From positions 15,644 to 79,643 of the forward strand of contig NZ_MJAJ01000009.1 in the NCBI RefSeq assembly GCF_001746365.1: a stretch of 64,000 bases of DNA, written 5' to 3'. Within the stretch, counting starts at the first letter, position 1. Every line of letters starts with the position of its first letter. Position numbers and translations under genes: made by a program. Of this stretch, positions 26,481 through 35,944 are shown piece after piece. This DNA comes from Streptomyces sp. LUP30. Lineage in GTDB: Bacteria > Actinomycetota > Actinomycetes > Streptomycetales > Streptomycetaceae. Under the pieces are notes generated by a model that ran no database searches, was not told the DNA's origin, and saw only the letters and a list, made by a program, of their open reading frames with translations.

Positions 26481-26494
26481 GGGCCGGACGGCCC
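26481..26494. promoter_or_regulatory. Candidate OsdR/DevR-type box before the dehydrogenase remnant
   Basis: GGGCCGGACGGCCC is a perfect half-site palindrome, 78 bp before the ATG of the truncated dehydrogenase. It suggests that the ancestral gene belonged to the regulon. Confidence 0.6.
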
Positions 26495-26572
26495 AAGCGG
26501 ATCGAACGGAAAGACGACAATCTGGATGTGCTGGGGCATCCCGGCAACCGGAAAGGGACGGTGAAGAGCGTC

Positions 26573-26802
26573 ATGACAGGCCTCCTCTCCCACGGCCCCG
26601 GCCTGCCCGCCCGGGAGGACGTCGTCCAGTACCCCGGCATCGCGGAGCCCGCCGACGCCGTCGTGCGGGTGGGCGCCGTCACCCTTCCCCCTGGACCGCA
26701 TCGAGGAGGCGGACGACCTCTTCGCGCGGGCCGCCGACACCGGCGCTCGAGGTGGTCCTCGGCGAGCGATCGCACGCGGAGGCCGCTGTCCGGGCGGCCT
26801 GA
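26573..26802 (+). pseudogene. Internally deleted zinc-type alcohol dehydrogenase
   Basis: The reading begins MTGLLSHGPGLPAREDVVQY, then PGIAEPADAVVRVGAVT, matching the first 37 or so residues of a threonine/alcohol-dehydrogenase-like MDR (compare the common EEPTDAIVRVDAVTICGTDLH). It then jumps, with a change of frame, to LDRIEEADDLFARAADTGA, and after another frame change to LEVVLGERSHAEAAVRAA and a stop. Those last segments match the C-terminal 35-40 residues of the same family. About 270 central residues, including both zinc sites and the Rossmann fold, are gone. It cannot be functional. Confidence 0.8.
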
Positions 26803-26821
26803 CGAGAGGACGTGACAGGTC

Positions 26822-27496
26822 ATGACCGAACAACACACGGCGAAGGCGCCGGAGGGACCGCCGTCGGGCGATCTGGGCCGCCGGCTCGCCACCCGCCGCA
26901 CGCAGCTCGGACTGACGCGCGAGGAGACAGCCGACCGGGCCGGCATGGCGCCCGGCTACCTGGGGCACCTGGAGGAACACCCCGACGCCTCGCCGAGCCA
27001 CGGCGCGCTGCTCAGACTGGCGGGAGCCCTGGAGACCACCCTCTCGTCGCTCACCGGAGGCGACGCCGACCAGCCGCCCGGACCCGGACTGGCCGGTCAC
27101 TCACCGAAGTTCACCGAGCTGAGCAGGACCGAGTGCGGCGACCTGCTCTCCACGCACGGTGTCGGAAGGCTCGCGGTGCCCACCGCGCAGGGCCCGGTGA
27201 TCGTCCCCGTGAACTACAGCGTCATCGACGGCACGATCGTCTTCAGGACCGCACACGGCGCCACGCCGTCCCTCGCGGTCGGCTGCCCCGTCGCCTTCGA
27301 GATCGACCGCATCGACGACGCGTTCAGCCAGGGCTGGAGCGTGCTGGTGCGCGGCCACGCGCGCATGGTGACGGACCTCGGCGAGGCGCAACTGCTCGCG
27401 CGACGTGCGCACAGCACGCCCTGGGCCGGCGGCCGGCGTGACGTGTGGGTGCGCGTCGAACCGTATGCCGTCACGGGACGCCGCATCACCGTGTGA
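26822..27496 (+). CDS. XRE helix-turn-helix fused to a PPOX (FMN-binding split barrel) domain
   Basis: The 224-residue protein has a Cro/C1-type HTH at about residues 18-78 (LGRRLATRRTQLGLTREETA, then RAGMAPGYLGHLEE). A pyridoxamine-phosphate-oxidase-like split barrel covers about residues 92-222 (LSRTECGDLLSTHGVGRLAV, VIVPVNYSVIDGTIVFRTAHG, VAFEIDRIDDAFSQGWSVLV). The barrel would bind FMN or F420 and may make this a flavin-responsive regulator. Similar fusions are common in streptomycetes. The ATG lies 19 bp after the dehydrogenase scar. A GC-rich hairpin follows the stop. Confidence 0.88.
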   Translation: MTEQHTAKAPEGPPSGDLGRRLATRRTQLGLTREETADRAGMAPGYLGHLEEHPDASPSHGALLRLAGALETTLSSLTGGDADQPPGPGLAGHSPKFTELSRTECGDLLSTHGVGRLAVPTAQGPVIVPVNYSVIDGTIVFRTAHGATPSLAVGCPVAFEIDRIDDAFSQGWSVLVRGHARMVTDLGEAQLLARRAHSTPWAGGRRDVWVRVEPYAVTGRRITV

Positions 27497-27515
27497 GCCG
27501 GTTCCTCCCCGGGTG

Positions 27516-27540
27516 GGCCGAAGGCCGCCGGCCTCCGGCC
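27516..27540 (+). terminator. Hairpin after the XRE-PPOX gene
   Basis: GGCCGAAGGCC and GGCCTCCGGCC, 11-base arms with one mismatch and a GCC loop, begin 20 bp after the stop. Lack of a T-tract is normal here. Confidence 0.55.
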
Positions 27541-27606
27541 GGGGTCCCGCACGGCTCGACGACGGACCGGCTCAGCACATTCATCAGGTGAGAGGCGAGA
27601 AGGCAG

Positions 27607-30064
<2,458 letters not shown>

Positions 30065-30122
30065 CCGTCCAGGAGCACGGCCCGCGCCTGGGGGGTCACG
30101 CGGGCCGAGAGCGGCACGAAAA

Positions 30123-30158
30123 GGCGGGCCTTCGCAACGACTGTGCGCGAAGGACGCC
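30123..30158 (+). terminator. Imperfect hairpin after the sensor kinase
   Basis: GGCG...CCTTCGC (30123-30135) pairs with GCGAAGG...CGCC (30147-30158). It lies 59 bp after the kinase stop. Confidence 0.45.
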
Positions 30159-30180
30159 ACCCGCTTACCGCGGATCCTGA

Positions 30181-30243
30181 GTGTGCGGTGTGCGGTGTGC
30201 GGTGCGCGGTGCGCGGTGTGCGGTGCGCGGTACGCGGCTTGCG
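30181..30243. repeat. Heptanucleotide tandem repeat, nine units
   Basis: Nine consecutive 7-mers of the form GTGYGCG occupy 30181-30243: three GTGTGCG, two GTGCGCG, GTGTGCG, GTGCGCG, then degenerate GTACGCG and GCTTGCG. The region is non-coding, between the kinase terminator and a universal stress gene scar. A 7-base unit cannot be a codon repeat. Slippage is the likely origin. Confidence 0.9.
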
Positions 30244-30370
30244 AGCGCCGCTCCTCCGTGCCTTGGCCGCGATCTGCCCGCCACCTCCGGCACACCACCA
30301 GGACGGCACCGCCCGTCGCGCGCGGGGAGCTCGTCCCCGGCCCATCGAGCGGGGCGGCGGCATCTTCGCG

Positions 30371-30384
30371 GGGCCGATCGGCTC
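30371..30384. promoter_or_regulatory. Candidate OsdR/DevR-type box before the universal stress gene scar
   Basis: GGGCCGATCGGCTC differs from the GGGCC-N4-GGCCC pattern by one base and lies 79 bp before the GTG of the deleted universal stress gene, the same spacing as at intact genes. Confidence 0.5.
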
Positions 30385-30463
30385 CCGGCGGGGACCTCCG
30401 GCCCCTCCTGCGGCCCGGGCGTCGCTCGGAGACTGATGGCGCACCCCTGAAGGAGGTCCGCAC

Positions 30464-30506
30464 GTGCCCGCCGTCATCGTCGGTGGCGGTGGTCCCGCAC
30501 GACTGA
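30464..30506 (+). pseudogene. Universal stress gene reduced to its two ends
   Basis: A strong SD (GAAGGAGG) precedes GTG and VPAVIVG, the usual first residues of the local universal stress proteins. Within a few bases, in a different frame, the sequence becomes VAVVPHD and a stop, the exact ending of the first universal stress protein in this window. The middle (about 275 residues) is deleted. Only 43 bp remain. Confidence 0.6.
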
Positions 30507-30865
30507 CGCGAGCCGCCCGGTACTGACACGGTCGGTGTGCTGACCATCACGGTCCCGGTCCCGGAGGGGAGGGCGGGTACCAGGACCATCCGGGTGCGGC
30601 GCGGCTGCGGCAGGGCGCGTCGGGTCGCACCGGGTGTGCGCGGCCGGCGGGATCGTCGGCCGCGCACACCGAAGCCACGATCAGCAGCCCCAGCAGAGGC
30701 AGCCGACCGCTTGGAGGTGGCCACGCGAACGTCGTGCACACCGGGCTGCTGGGGTTCAGAAGAAGCTGAGAACTTCCTGTGCCAGGCTGACGCGTCGTAC
30801 CGGCCGTCACGGGCAGACCGTGGGCGCGTCGTCTCCGCACGGTCACCTTCTGGAGGAAACACCCG
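30507..30865. other. Intergenic region with one strong hairpin
   Basis: No gene is supported. A perfect 14-bp inverted repeat occupies 30633-30646 and 30657-30670 (GGTGTGCGCGGCCG, 10-base loop). It may be a terminator left from the deleted universal stress gene or a regulatory structure upstream of the DUF2231 gene. Confidence 0.5.
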
Positions 30866-31393
30866 ATGAGCCTCACCGTCGTCAACGGGCTGCCCGCACA
30901 CGTCCTGATCGTGCATTTCGTCATCGTGCTCGTCCCCCTGAGCGCATTGGCGGTCGTGGTCGGCGCGATATGGCCGAGCGCGGCGCGGCGCATGGGAGTG
31001 GTGCTGCCGTTGCTGGCACTGGTGACGCTCGCCAGTGTGCCCCTGGCCACGCAGGCGGGCGAGTGGCTGGAGGAGCACGTGGCCGGCAACGCCCTGGTGC
31101 GCAGGCATGCCGAGCTCGGCGACGGGCTGCTTCCCTGGGCTGCGGGTTTGCTGGTGCTGGCAACGGCGATCTGGTGGACGGCCCGCAGGTCGGCCGCGGC
31201 CGAGGCCGGATCCGGAGAGGGGAGCCGGCCCGTCGCGGCACGGTCCGCGACGGCCGTCCGTGTCGTGACAGCGGTGCTCTGTCTCGGGGTGGCCGCGGGC
31301 GCCATGGTGGACGTGTACCGGATCGGGGACTCCGGGGCCAAGGCCGCCTGGCAGGACGGCTTCTCCAAGACCGCCCGGGGCGACAACGGCTGA
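30866..31393 (+). CDS. DUF2231 membrane protein
   Basis: The 175-residue protein has four hydrophobic helices. The N-terminal motif NGLPAHVLIVHFVIVLVPLS (the P-x-H-x-x-x-V-H pattern of DUF2231) carries two conserved histidines that could bind haem or metal. Further helices are GVVLPLLALVTLASVPLATQ, LPWAAGLLVLATAIWW and VVTAVLCLGVAAGAMVDVYR. Function is unknown; the family resembles small cytochrome-like membrane proteins. GGAGG lies 8-9 nt before the ATG. A 7-bp-arm hairpin (31436-31459) follows. Its position beside the dormancy island suggests, but does not prove, a respiratory role. Confidence 0.88.
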   Translation: MSLTVVNGLPAHVLIVHFVIVLVPLSALAVVVGAIWPSAARRMGVVLPLLALVTLASVPLATQAGEWLEEHVAGNALVRRHAELGDGLLPWAAGLLVLATAIWWTARRSAAAEAGSGEGSRPVAARSATAVRVVTAVLCLGVAAGAMVDVYRIGDSGAKAAWQDGFSKTARGDNG

Positions 31394-31609
31394 CGGAGGG
31401 ATACGCGGGTGGCGCGCGAGCACCGGGCTGCACCGGGCCACATGGAGAGCCGTGTGGCCGGGGCTTCCCGGGAGGTACGGGGGACGGCGGACCGGTCTGC
31501 CCCGCGCGTCAGGGAGTTCCCCGTACTGACCCAGCCGGCCGGGGGCGGTCTGCGGCACGTCGATATGACCACCCACTGCGGGTGACGCGGCGCCGCGGTG
31601 ACGCGACGG

Positions 31610-31740
31610 TCAGGCAGTGGCGGGCAGGGGGCGCCTGGCGACCTCGTGGGCGTCCTCCTGGGGCAGGCCCAGCGTGCGCAGAACCATCTCAGCCAGGTTC
31701 GCCGCGGCCTCGTCGCCGTTCAGGTCGGGGCGGGCCCGAC
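31610..31740 (-). pseudogene. C-terminal remnant of a TetR-type regulator
   Basis: About 40 residues remain: RPDLNGDEAAANLAEMVLRT, then LGLPQEDAHEVARRPLPATA and a stop. The LVLRxLGLP...AxEVAxRPLP pattern is common at TetR C-termini in Streptomyces. No HTH is present; the frame is cut where the plus-strand remnant begins. Confidence 0.5.
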
Positions 31741-31942
31741 ATGAGCACCAACGTCCTGCGCACCGCCGACGGTTACCAGGCGATCCTGCCCCAGACTCTC
31801 GGCTCCGCTCGGGCGGACGGCTCCGGGCCGGTCGGTGTGCGCCCCGGTCGAGCAGGTCGTCAACCCCGCCACCGCGGACGCCCCCGGCCTCGTCGACCAC
31901 TACGCACGCCTGGGCGCCGTACGCCGAAAGCGGTGGGCCGCG
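31741..31942 (+). pseudogene. Unrecognised gene remnant upstream of the broken ferredoxin
   Basis: ATG at 31741 opens MSTNVLRTADGYQAILPQTL. The frame changes near 31835 to APVEQVVNPATADAP and then GLVDHYARLGAVRRKRWA, leading straight into the ferredoxin ATG. The parent family is not recognised. By position one would expect a P450 or dehydrogenase served by the ferredoxin, but the sequence does not show it. Confidence 0.4.
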
Positions 31943-32133
31943 ATGTCCGTCGACCACGCACGTTGCGAGGGCCACGGCCGTGCGCCGAGCAGGCCCCCGC
32001 CGTCTTCAGCCTGGACGACGACGCCGAACTCGCCCACCACTTCGAGGGCGTCCGGTTACCTGCCGTGCATCAGCCCGCCGCTCGCGCCGCCGTAGAGGCC
32101 TGCCCGACGGCCGCCCTGCGAGCCCTGCCGTGA
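31943..32133 (+). pseudogene. 3Fe-4S-type ferredoxin with a one-base deletion
   Basis: MSVDHARCEGHGR is followed, after a one-base frame correction at about 31978, by CAEQAPAVFSLDDDAELAHH, then HQPAARAAVEACPTAALRAL and a stop. This gives the three cysteines and length (about 63 residues) of the small ferredoxins that serve Streptomyces P450s. As sequenced, the second and third cysteines are out of frame, so the gene is broken. Its stop overlaps the start of a reductase remnant by GTGA. Confidence 0.75.
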
Positions 32134-32192
32134 GCGCACGGCGCCCGGTGCTCGTCGTCGGCGAGGCGCTCGCCGGCGTCACCGCCGCCCGC
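32130..32192 (+). pseudogene. N-terminal stub of a ferredoxin reductase
   Basis: GTG at 32130 overlaps the ferredoxin stop and opens RRPVLVVGEALAGVTAAR. This is the first FAD-binding strand of ferredoxin reductases (usually VVVVGASLAGVTAARALR), with the second glycine position altered. Similarity ends after 21 codons and the rest of the gene is missing. Confidence 0.6.
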
Positions 32193-32256
32193 CCCTGTCC
32201 GGGGCGGTCCTCGAGCAGTTGGCCGTCACGCAGACCGACGGCGGTGGATACCGAGG

Positions 32257-33222
32257 TCAGCGCACCCTTCCGCGCGGTTTCAGCGGCACCGACGGCAGCT
32301 CCGGTGCGGGCAGGGGGCCGCCGTCGTAGCCCTTCACCTCGCCGAAACGGGTGCCCTTCATCCAGTCCTCGCGAGCCTGCACGATCTCCTCCTGGGACCG
32401 GCCGACGAAGTTCCACCACATGACGAGCTCCTCCTCGAACGGCTCGCCGCCGAGCAGCATCAGGGCCGCGTCCGACTCGGCCCGCAGGGGCAGTTCGGTG
32501 CGGCCGCAGCCGAGGTAGAGCATGGAGCCGGGGAGGACGGGGACGCCGTCCACGTGCACCTCGCCGGACATCGACAGGACGCCGTACTCGAAGTCGGGCA
32601 GCAGCGGCAGCCGGACGTCGGCGCCCCGGGCGAGGGCGAGGTCTGCTCCCACGATGGGGGTGTACGCCGTTCCGGGGGACGTGGAACCGTCGAGGTCGCC
32701 GAGGAGCACCGTGGCGGTGAGGCCGGGCGCGGTGACCGTGGGCAGGTCTGCGTGGTGCTCGAAGCGGGGGTCGGTGTGCCGGTGGACGTCCGGCAGCGCC
32801 ACCCAGAGCTGCGCGCCGTGAAGAAGGCGGGCGTGCGTCCGCGGACTCTCCTCGGAATGGCTGATGGCGCGCCCGGAGGTCATCAGGCCGAGTTCCCGGG
32901 GCCGGATGGTCTGCAGGCTGCCCGTCGAGTCGCGGTGCAGCACCTCGCCCTCGTGCAGCCAGCTGACGGTCTGCAGGCCCATGTGGGGATGCGGCGGGAC
33001 CTGCATGCCGGGTTCGTCGGCGATGTCGTCGGGCCCGTAGTGGTCGACGAAGGCCCAGGCGCCGATCATGCGCCGGCCGAGATTGGGCAGCAGGCGGCGC
33101 ACCTCGGTCGACCCGCCGAGTTTCACGTGGCGGGGGCTCAGCAGTTCACGGACGGGTTCGGTGACGACGAATCCGCGGCCGCCGCACACACTCGGCACGG
33201 GCGAGCGGTCAAGGTTGCTCAT
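32257..33222 (-). CDS. Pirin family protein
   Basis: The 321-residue bicupin starts with a pirin N-terminal domain carrying the metal site: MIGAWAFVDHYGPDDI, then PPHPHMGLQTVSWLHEGEV (the HPHxGL metal ligands) and SGRAISHSEES. The C-terminal pirin domain runs through GSMLYLGCGRTELPLRAESD and GEPFEEELVMWWNFVGRSQE. Bacterial pirins bind Fe(II) and some have quercetin-dioxygenase activity or modulate pyruvate metabolism. Residues and length are complete. The gene stands alone, in the opposite orientation to the decayed cluster. Confidence 0.93.
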   Translation of the reverse strand: MSNLDRSPVPSVCGGRGFVVTEPVRELLSPRHVKLGGSTEVRRLLPNLGRRMIGAWAFVDHYGPDDIADEPGMQVPPHPHMGLQTVSWLHEGEVLHRDSTGSLQTIRPRELGLMTSGRAISHSEESPRTHARLLHGAQLWVALPDVHRHTDPRFEHHADLPTVTAPGLTATVLLGDLDGSTSPGTAYTPIVGADLALARGADVRLPLLPDFEYGVLSMSGEVHVDGVPVLPGSMLYLGCGRTELPLRAESDAALMLLGGEPFEEELVMWWNFVGRSQEEIVQAREDWMKGTRFGEVKGYDGGPLPAPELPSVPLKPRGRVR

Positions 33223-33399
33223 GCGGTCAACCTAGCGCTCGCGCGGGGGTGCGTGGGAACGGGGAGACGCGGCCCGAGGCCGGTGAGCCTCAGGACCCGC
33301 GTTCGCACCGGCGTTCGGCCCGGCCGGTCGGTTCGTCGAGCGGTCAGGCGGGTCGAGCGGGCGGTCGACGGCTGCTCGGTCGGTCGTACCGCCGAGCGG

Positions 33400-33888
33400 T
33401 CAGTCGGTCAGGGCGGCGGCGAGTTCTGTGGTCGCCCGTTTTATCTCGGTGTCCGGTTCGGCCAGGAGCTGGCGCAGGACGTCGCGCTGGGCGTGGACGG
33501 CGTGGCGGGCCGCGCGTTCCCACGCCACGTAGTTGCCCGGGTGGTGCAGCAGCTTGGGATACGCGACGGCCGTGGTCTCCCACTGCCGGGCGTCGGCGAT
33601 GCTCTTCAGCAGGCGCAGGATCTTCGCGCGGCAGGTGACCTGGGGGAGCCGGACGAGTTCCCAGAGGAAGGGCACCGTCGCCGCCGTGGCCTCGTCCACG
33701 ACGAAGCCGAACTGGCAGATTCTCCGGCGGAGTTGGCCGAGGGCGGAGTCGGCGCTGTCGGCGTCGCCCCGGGCCAGCGTGGTGAGCAGGAACGGGATGC
33801 CCGCGGCGGATCCGGTGGAGTCCCTGATCTCGGGCCACGGCACGTGTCCCAGGTCCGCGAGCGGTGCGGTTCTCTTCGTGGCAGTCAT
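33400..33888 (-). CDS. Hypothetical helical (HEAT-repeat-like) protein
   Basis: The 162-residue all-helical protein includes GIPFLLTTLARGDADSADSA, TVPFLWELVRLPQVTCRAKI, YVAWERAARHAVHAQRDVLR and a final EIKRATTELAAALTD, spaced like short HEAT repeats. I do not recognise a specific function. It lies 26 bp downstream of, and on the same strand as, the anti-sigma-type ATPase, so it is probably its co-transcribed partner. The ATG at 33888 lacks a strong SD. Confidence 0.7.
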   Translation of the reverse strand: MTATKRTAPLADLGHVPWPEIRDSTGSAAGIPFLLTTLARGDADSADSALGQLRRRICQFGFVVDEATAATVPFLWELVRLPQVTCRAKILRLLKSIADARQWETTAVAYPKLLHHPGNYVAWERAARHAVHAQRDVLRQLLAEPDTEIKRATTELAAALTD

Positions 33889-33914
33889 GTCCGGTGTCTG
33901 GTGTGGGTCGGGGA

Positions 33915-34436
33915 TCAGGGCTGGTGTCGGGTCGGCAGCATGGCCCAGACGGTCTTGCCCACGGGGCAGCGACGGGTCCAGCCCCAGTGCTCGGAGAGGG
34001 CCTCGATGATGTGCAGTCCGCGGCCGTGTTCCAGGAGGTTGTCGCCGGCGTGCGGGTAGACGGGCAGGCTGTCGCTCGGGTCGGTGACGGCGCACACCAG
34101 GTGGGAGCGGCGCAGGGTGAGCCTGAGCCGCACGCGGAACTCGTCCGCCGAGGTGTGCGGGAGTGCGTGCAGCACCGCGTTGGCGGCCAGTTCCGTGACG
34201 ACGGTGACCGCGTCGTCGCTGCAGTGGTTCAGGGACCAGCAGTCGAGGGTGCGATGGGTGAAGTCACGCGCCTGGGCGAACTCTTCGCGGCTGCCCGTGA
34301 GGTTCAGGGCGGCGGTTCTGGGCGAGTCGCGGACGGAGACGGACTCGTGGCTCCGGAGCTGCTGCGCAGGTGATGGCACGGGGCATCTCCCTGAGACGAC
34401 GTCAGGACGGTGGGCCAGAAGTGCGGTTGACGGCAT
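33915..34436 (-). CDS. Anti-sigma-factor-like histidine-kinase-fold ATPase (RsbW type)
   Basis: The 173-residue protein contains an HATPase_c fold: the N-box DAVTVVTELAANAVLHAL, the G1-box region CAVTDPSD and the G2-like HGRGLHIIEALSEHWGW. It has no histidine-kinase dimerisation domain. In Streptomyces hundreds of such proteins exist, and a subset sits next to a DUF397 gene and an XRE regulator (WhiJ-type loci affecting development). That is the arrangement here. No SD precedes the ATG at 34436, so the start is uncertain or leaderless. A GTG near 34380 is an alternative. Confidence 0.85.
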   Translation of the reverse strand: MPSTALLAHRPDVVSGRCPVPSPAQQLRSHESVSVRDSPRTAALNLTGSREEFAQARDFTHRTLDCWSLNHCSDDAVTVVTELAANAVLHALPHTSADEFRVRLRLTLRRSHLVCAVTDPSDSLPVYPHAGDNLLEHGRGLHIIEALSEHWGWTRRCPVGKTVWAMLPTRHQP

Positions 34437-34466
34437 GGCTATTATCCACGCTGAAGAGGTCCTCGT

Positions 34467-34486
34467 GCAATTTCACGGGAAATTGC
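34467..34486. promoter_or_regulatory. Perfect AT-rich palindrome between the ATPase and DUF397 genes
   Basis: GCAATTTCACGGGAAATTGC has perfect 8-bp arms and a 4-base centre. It stands 30 bp upstream of the ATPase and 23 bp upstream of the DUF397 start, in the only distinctly AT-rich stretch of the neighbourhood. It is a good operator candidate for the XRE regulator encoded at 34956. Confidence 0.65.
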
Positions 34487-34509
34487 GCGTACGAAGCGAG
34501 GAGAGTGCA

Positions 34510-34740
34510 ATGGCGTCAGTGCCGAACGGAGTGCGGGCGAGCTCGCTGGGCGTCCGCTGGCTCAAGAGCAGTCACAGCAACGCCGAGGGCAACTGCGTCG
34601 AGGTCGCGGCCCTGGAGGGGGGAGGCGTAGCACTGCGCAACTCCCGTGATCCCGACGGTCCGGCGCTGGTGTACACGCCGGCCGAGGTGGCCGCCTTCGT
34701 GGCCGGCGCGAAAGGCGGGGAGTTCGACCATCTGGTGTGA
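34510..34740 (+). CDS. DUF397 protein (WhiJ-locus small partner)
   Basis: The 76-residue DUF397 protein contains RWLKSSHSNAEGNCVEVA, then GVALRNSRDPDGPALVYTPA and EVAAFVAGAKGGEFDHLV. Family members are 60-80 residues and act with an adjacent Scr1-type XRE regulator, often as an antagonist of it. Both the ATPase and the XRE regulator are present here. AGGAGAG lies at good spacing before the ATG. Confidence 0.95.
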   Translation: MASVPNGVRASSLGVRWLKSSHSNAEGNCVEVAALEGGGVALRNSRDPDGPALVYTPAEVAAFVAGAKGGEFDHLV

Positions 34741-34955
34741 GGTCCGGGTGAAGGCGACGTGAGGATCCGGGGTGGACCCGGTGTGTCCGGCGGACTCGAC
34801 GGAATCGCACGGGCGGGTGGGGATCCGTCGGAGCGTGAGAGTGTTCGACGGGTGCGAAGGTGCTCGACGGAACCTCAATTCCCCTGCAACGTGCGGCCCG
34901 AGGGGTTCGGATGCGATACTGCGGTCTGTCGTCTGCCGGTCCACGGGGAGTCAGG

Positions 34956-35870
34956 ATGTCTGTCGAGTCACCTCGCGTGTCCCGCCTCGAACCGTATCTG
35001 AACCGGGCGGAGCCCGCCCCGACCTTGCTGAAAATGCTGGTCGGCGTGCAACTGACCGGCATCCGGGAGGATGCCGGCTACTCCCAGGACCAGGCCGCGC
35101 GCGCTCTTGGGTTCAGTCCGGCGAAGCTGTCGCGCATCGAGGCGGGCAAGGGGAGAAGGCCTCCCGTCGAGGCCGACGTGCGCGCCCTGCTGTCGCTGTA
35201 CGGAACGGCCGAGCACGAGGCGTCCGTGTTGATCCAGCTGCTGCGGCAGGCGGGTCAGCCGGGATGGTGGCAGCGCTACGACAAGCGCCTGATGCCCGAG
35301 TGGTTCGACCGGCTGGTCGGCCTGCAGGAGGCGGCCACAGCGATCCGTACCTTCGAGATCCAGTACGTTCCCGGCCTGCTGCAGACTCCCGCGTACGCGC
35401 GTGCCGTCGTCGAGCGCGGGCTCCCGTCGGCGACGTCGCGGGAGGTCGAGCGCAGGGTGGAGCTGCGGACCCGGCGCACCGAACTCCTGCGTCGGCCGGA
35501 CCCTCCGCGGATCTGGGCCGTCCTCGACGAGTCGGTGCTGCTGCGGGTGCTGGGCAGCCGTGAGGTGATGCGTGAGCAGCTCCACCACCTCGTGGAGCTT
35601 GCCGGTCTGCCCCATGTCACGGTCCAGGTGGTGCCGTTGGACGTCACGCACGCCTCGGCGCCGGCCATACCGGTCACCTACCTCCGCTTCGGCGGCGTCG
35701 ATCTGCCCGATGTCGTCTATCTGGAGCAGATCCGCAGCGCCACCTTCCTGGAGGACCGGGACGAGACGGAGGAGTACCGGGTGGCGCTGGACCGGCTGGC
35801 CGACGAGGCGCTCAATCCGCGTGAGTCCGTGGCGCTGCTAGAAGCGACCGTGCGGCAGCGCTACGCCTGA
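34956..35870 (+). CDS. XRE regulator with Scr1-type C-terminal domain (WhiJ-like)
   Basis: The 304-residue protein has an HTH_31 domain at about residues 22-85 (GVQLTGIREDAGYSQDQAAR, then LGFSPAKLSRIEAGKGRRPP), followed by the DUF5753/Scr1 domain (RTFEIQYVPGLLQTPAYARA, RRTELLRRPDPPRIWAVLDE, LPHVTVQVVPLD, DVVYLEQIRSATFLED). Such regulators usually repress the adjacent DUF397/ATPase genes. GGGGAG precedes the ATG. The 215 bp between DUF397 and this gene may hold its own promoter. Confidence 0.94.
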   Translation: MSVESPRVSRLEPYLNRAEPAPTLLKMLVGVQLTGIREDAGYSQDQAARALGFSPAKLSRIEAGKGRRPPVEADVRALLSLYGTAEHEASVLIQLLRQAGQPGWWQRYDKRLMPEWFDRLVGLQEAATAIRTFEIQYVPGLLQTPAYARAVVERGLPSATSREVERRVELRTRRTELLRRPDPPRIWAVLDESVLLRVLGSREVMREQLHHLVELAGLPHVTVQVVPLDVTHASAPAIPVTYLRFGGVDLPDVVYLEQIRSATFLEDRDETEEYRVALDRLADEALNPRESVALLEATVRQRYA

Positions 35871-35944
35871 GGGTGCGGGGGCGCCCGATCCGGTGTCGCG
35901 GCCCGCCGGGGTCGCGCTGATCTCGTGGCGCCGGACCGGGCGAG

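Noticed and set aside
30181..30243. Heptamer repeat as a CRISPR-like array
   Set aside because: Units are 7 bp, contiguous and without spacers. It is a simple tandem repeat.
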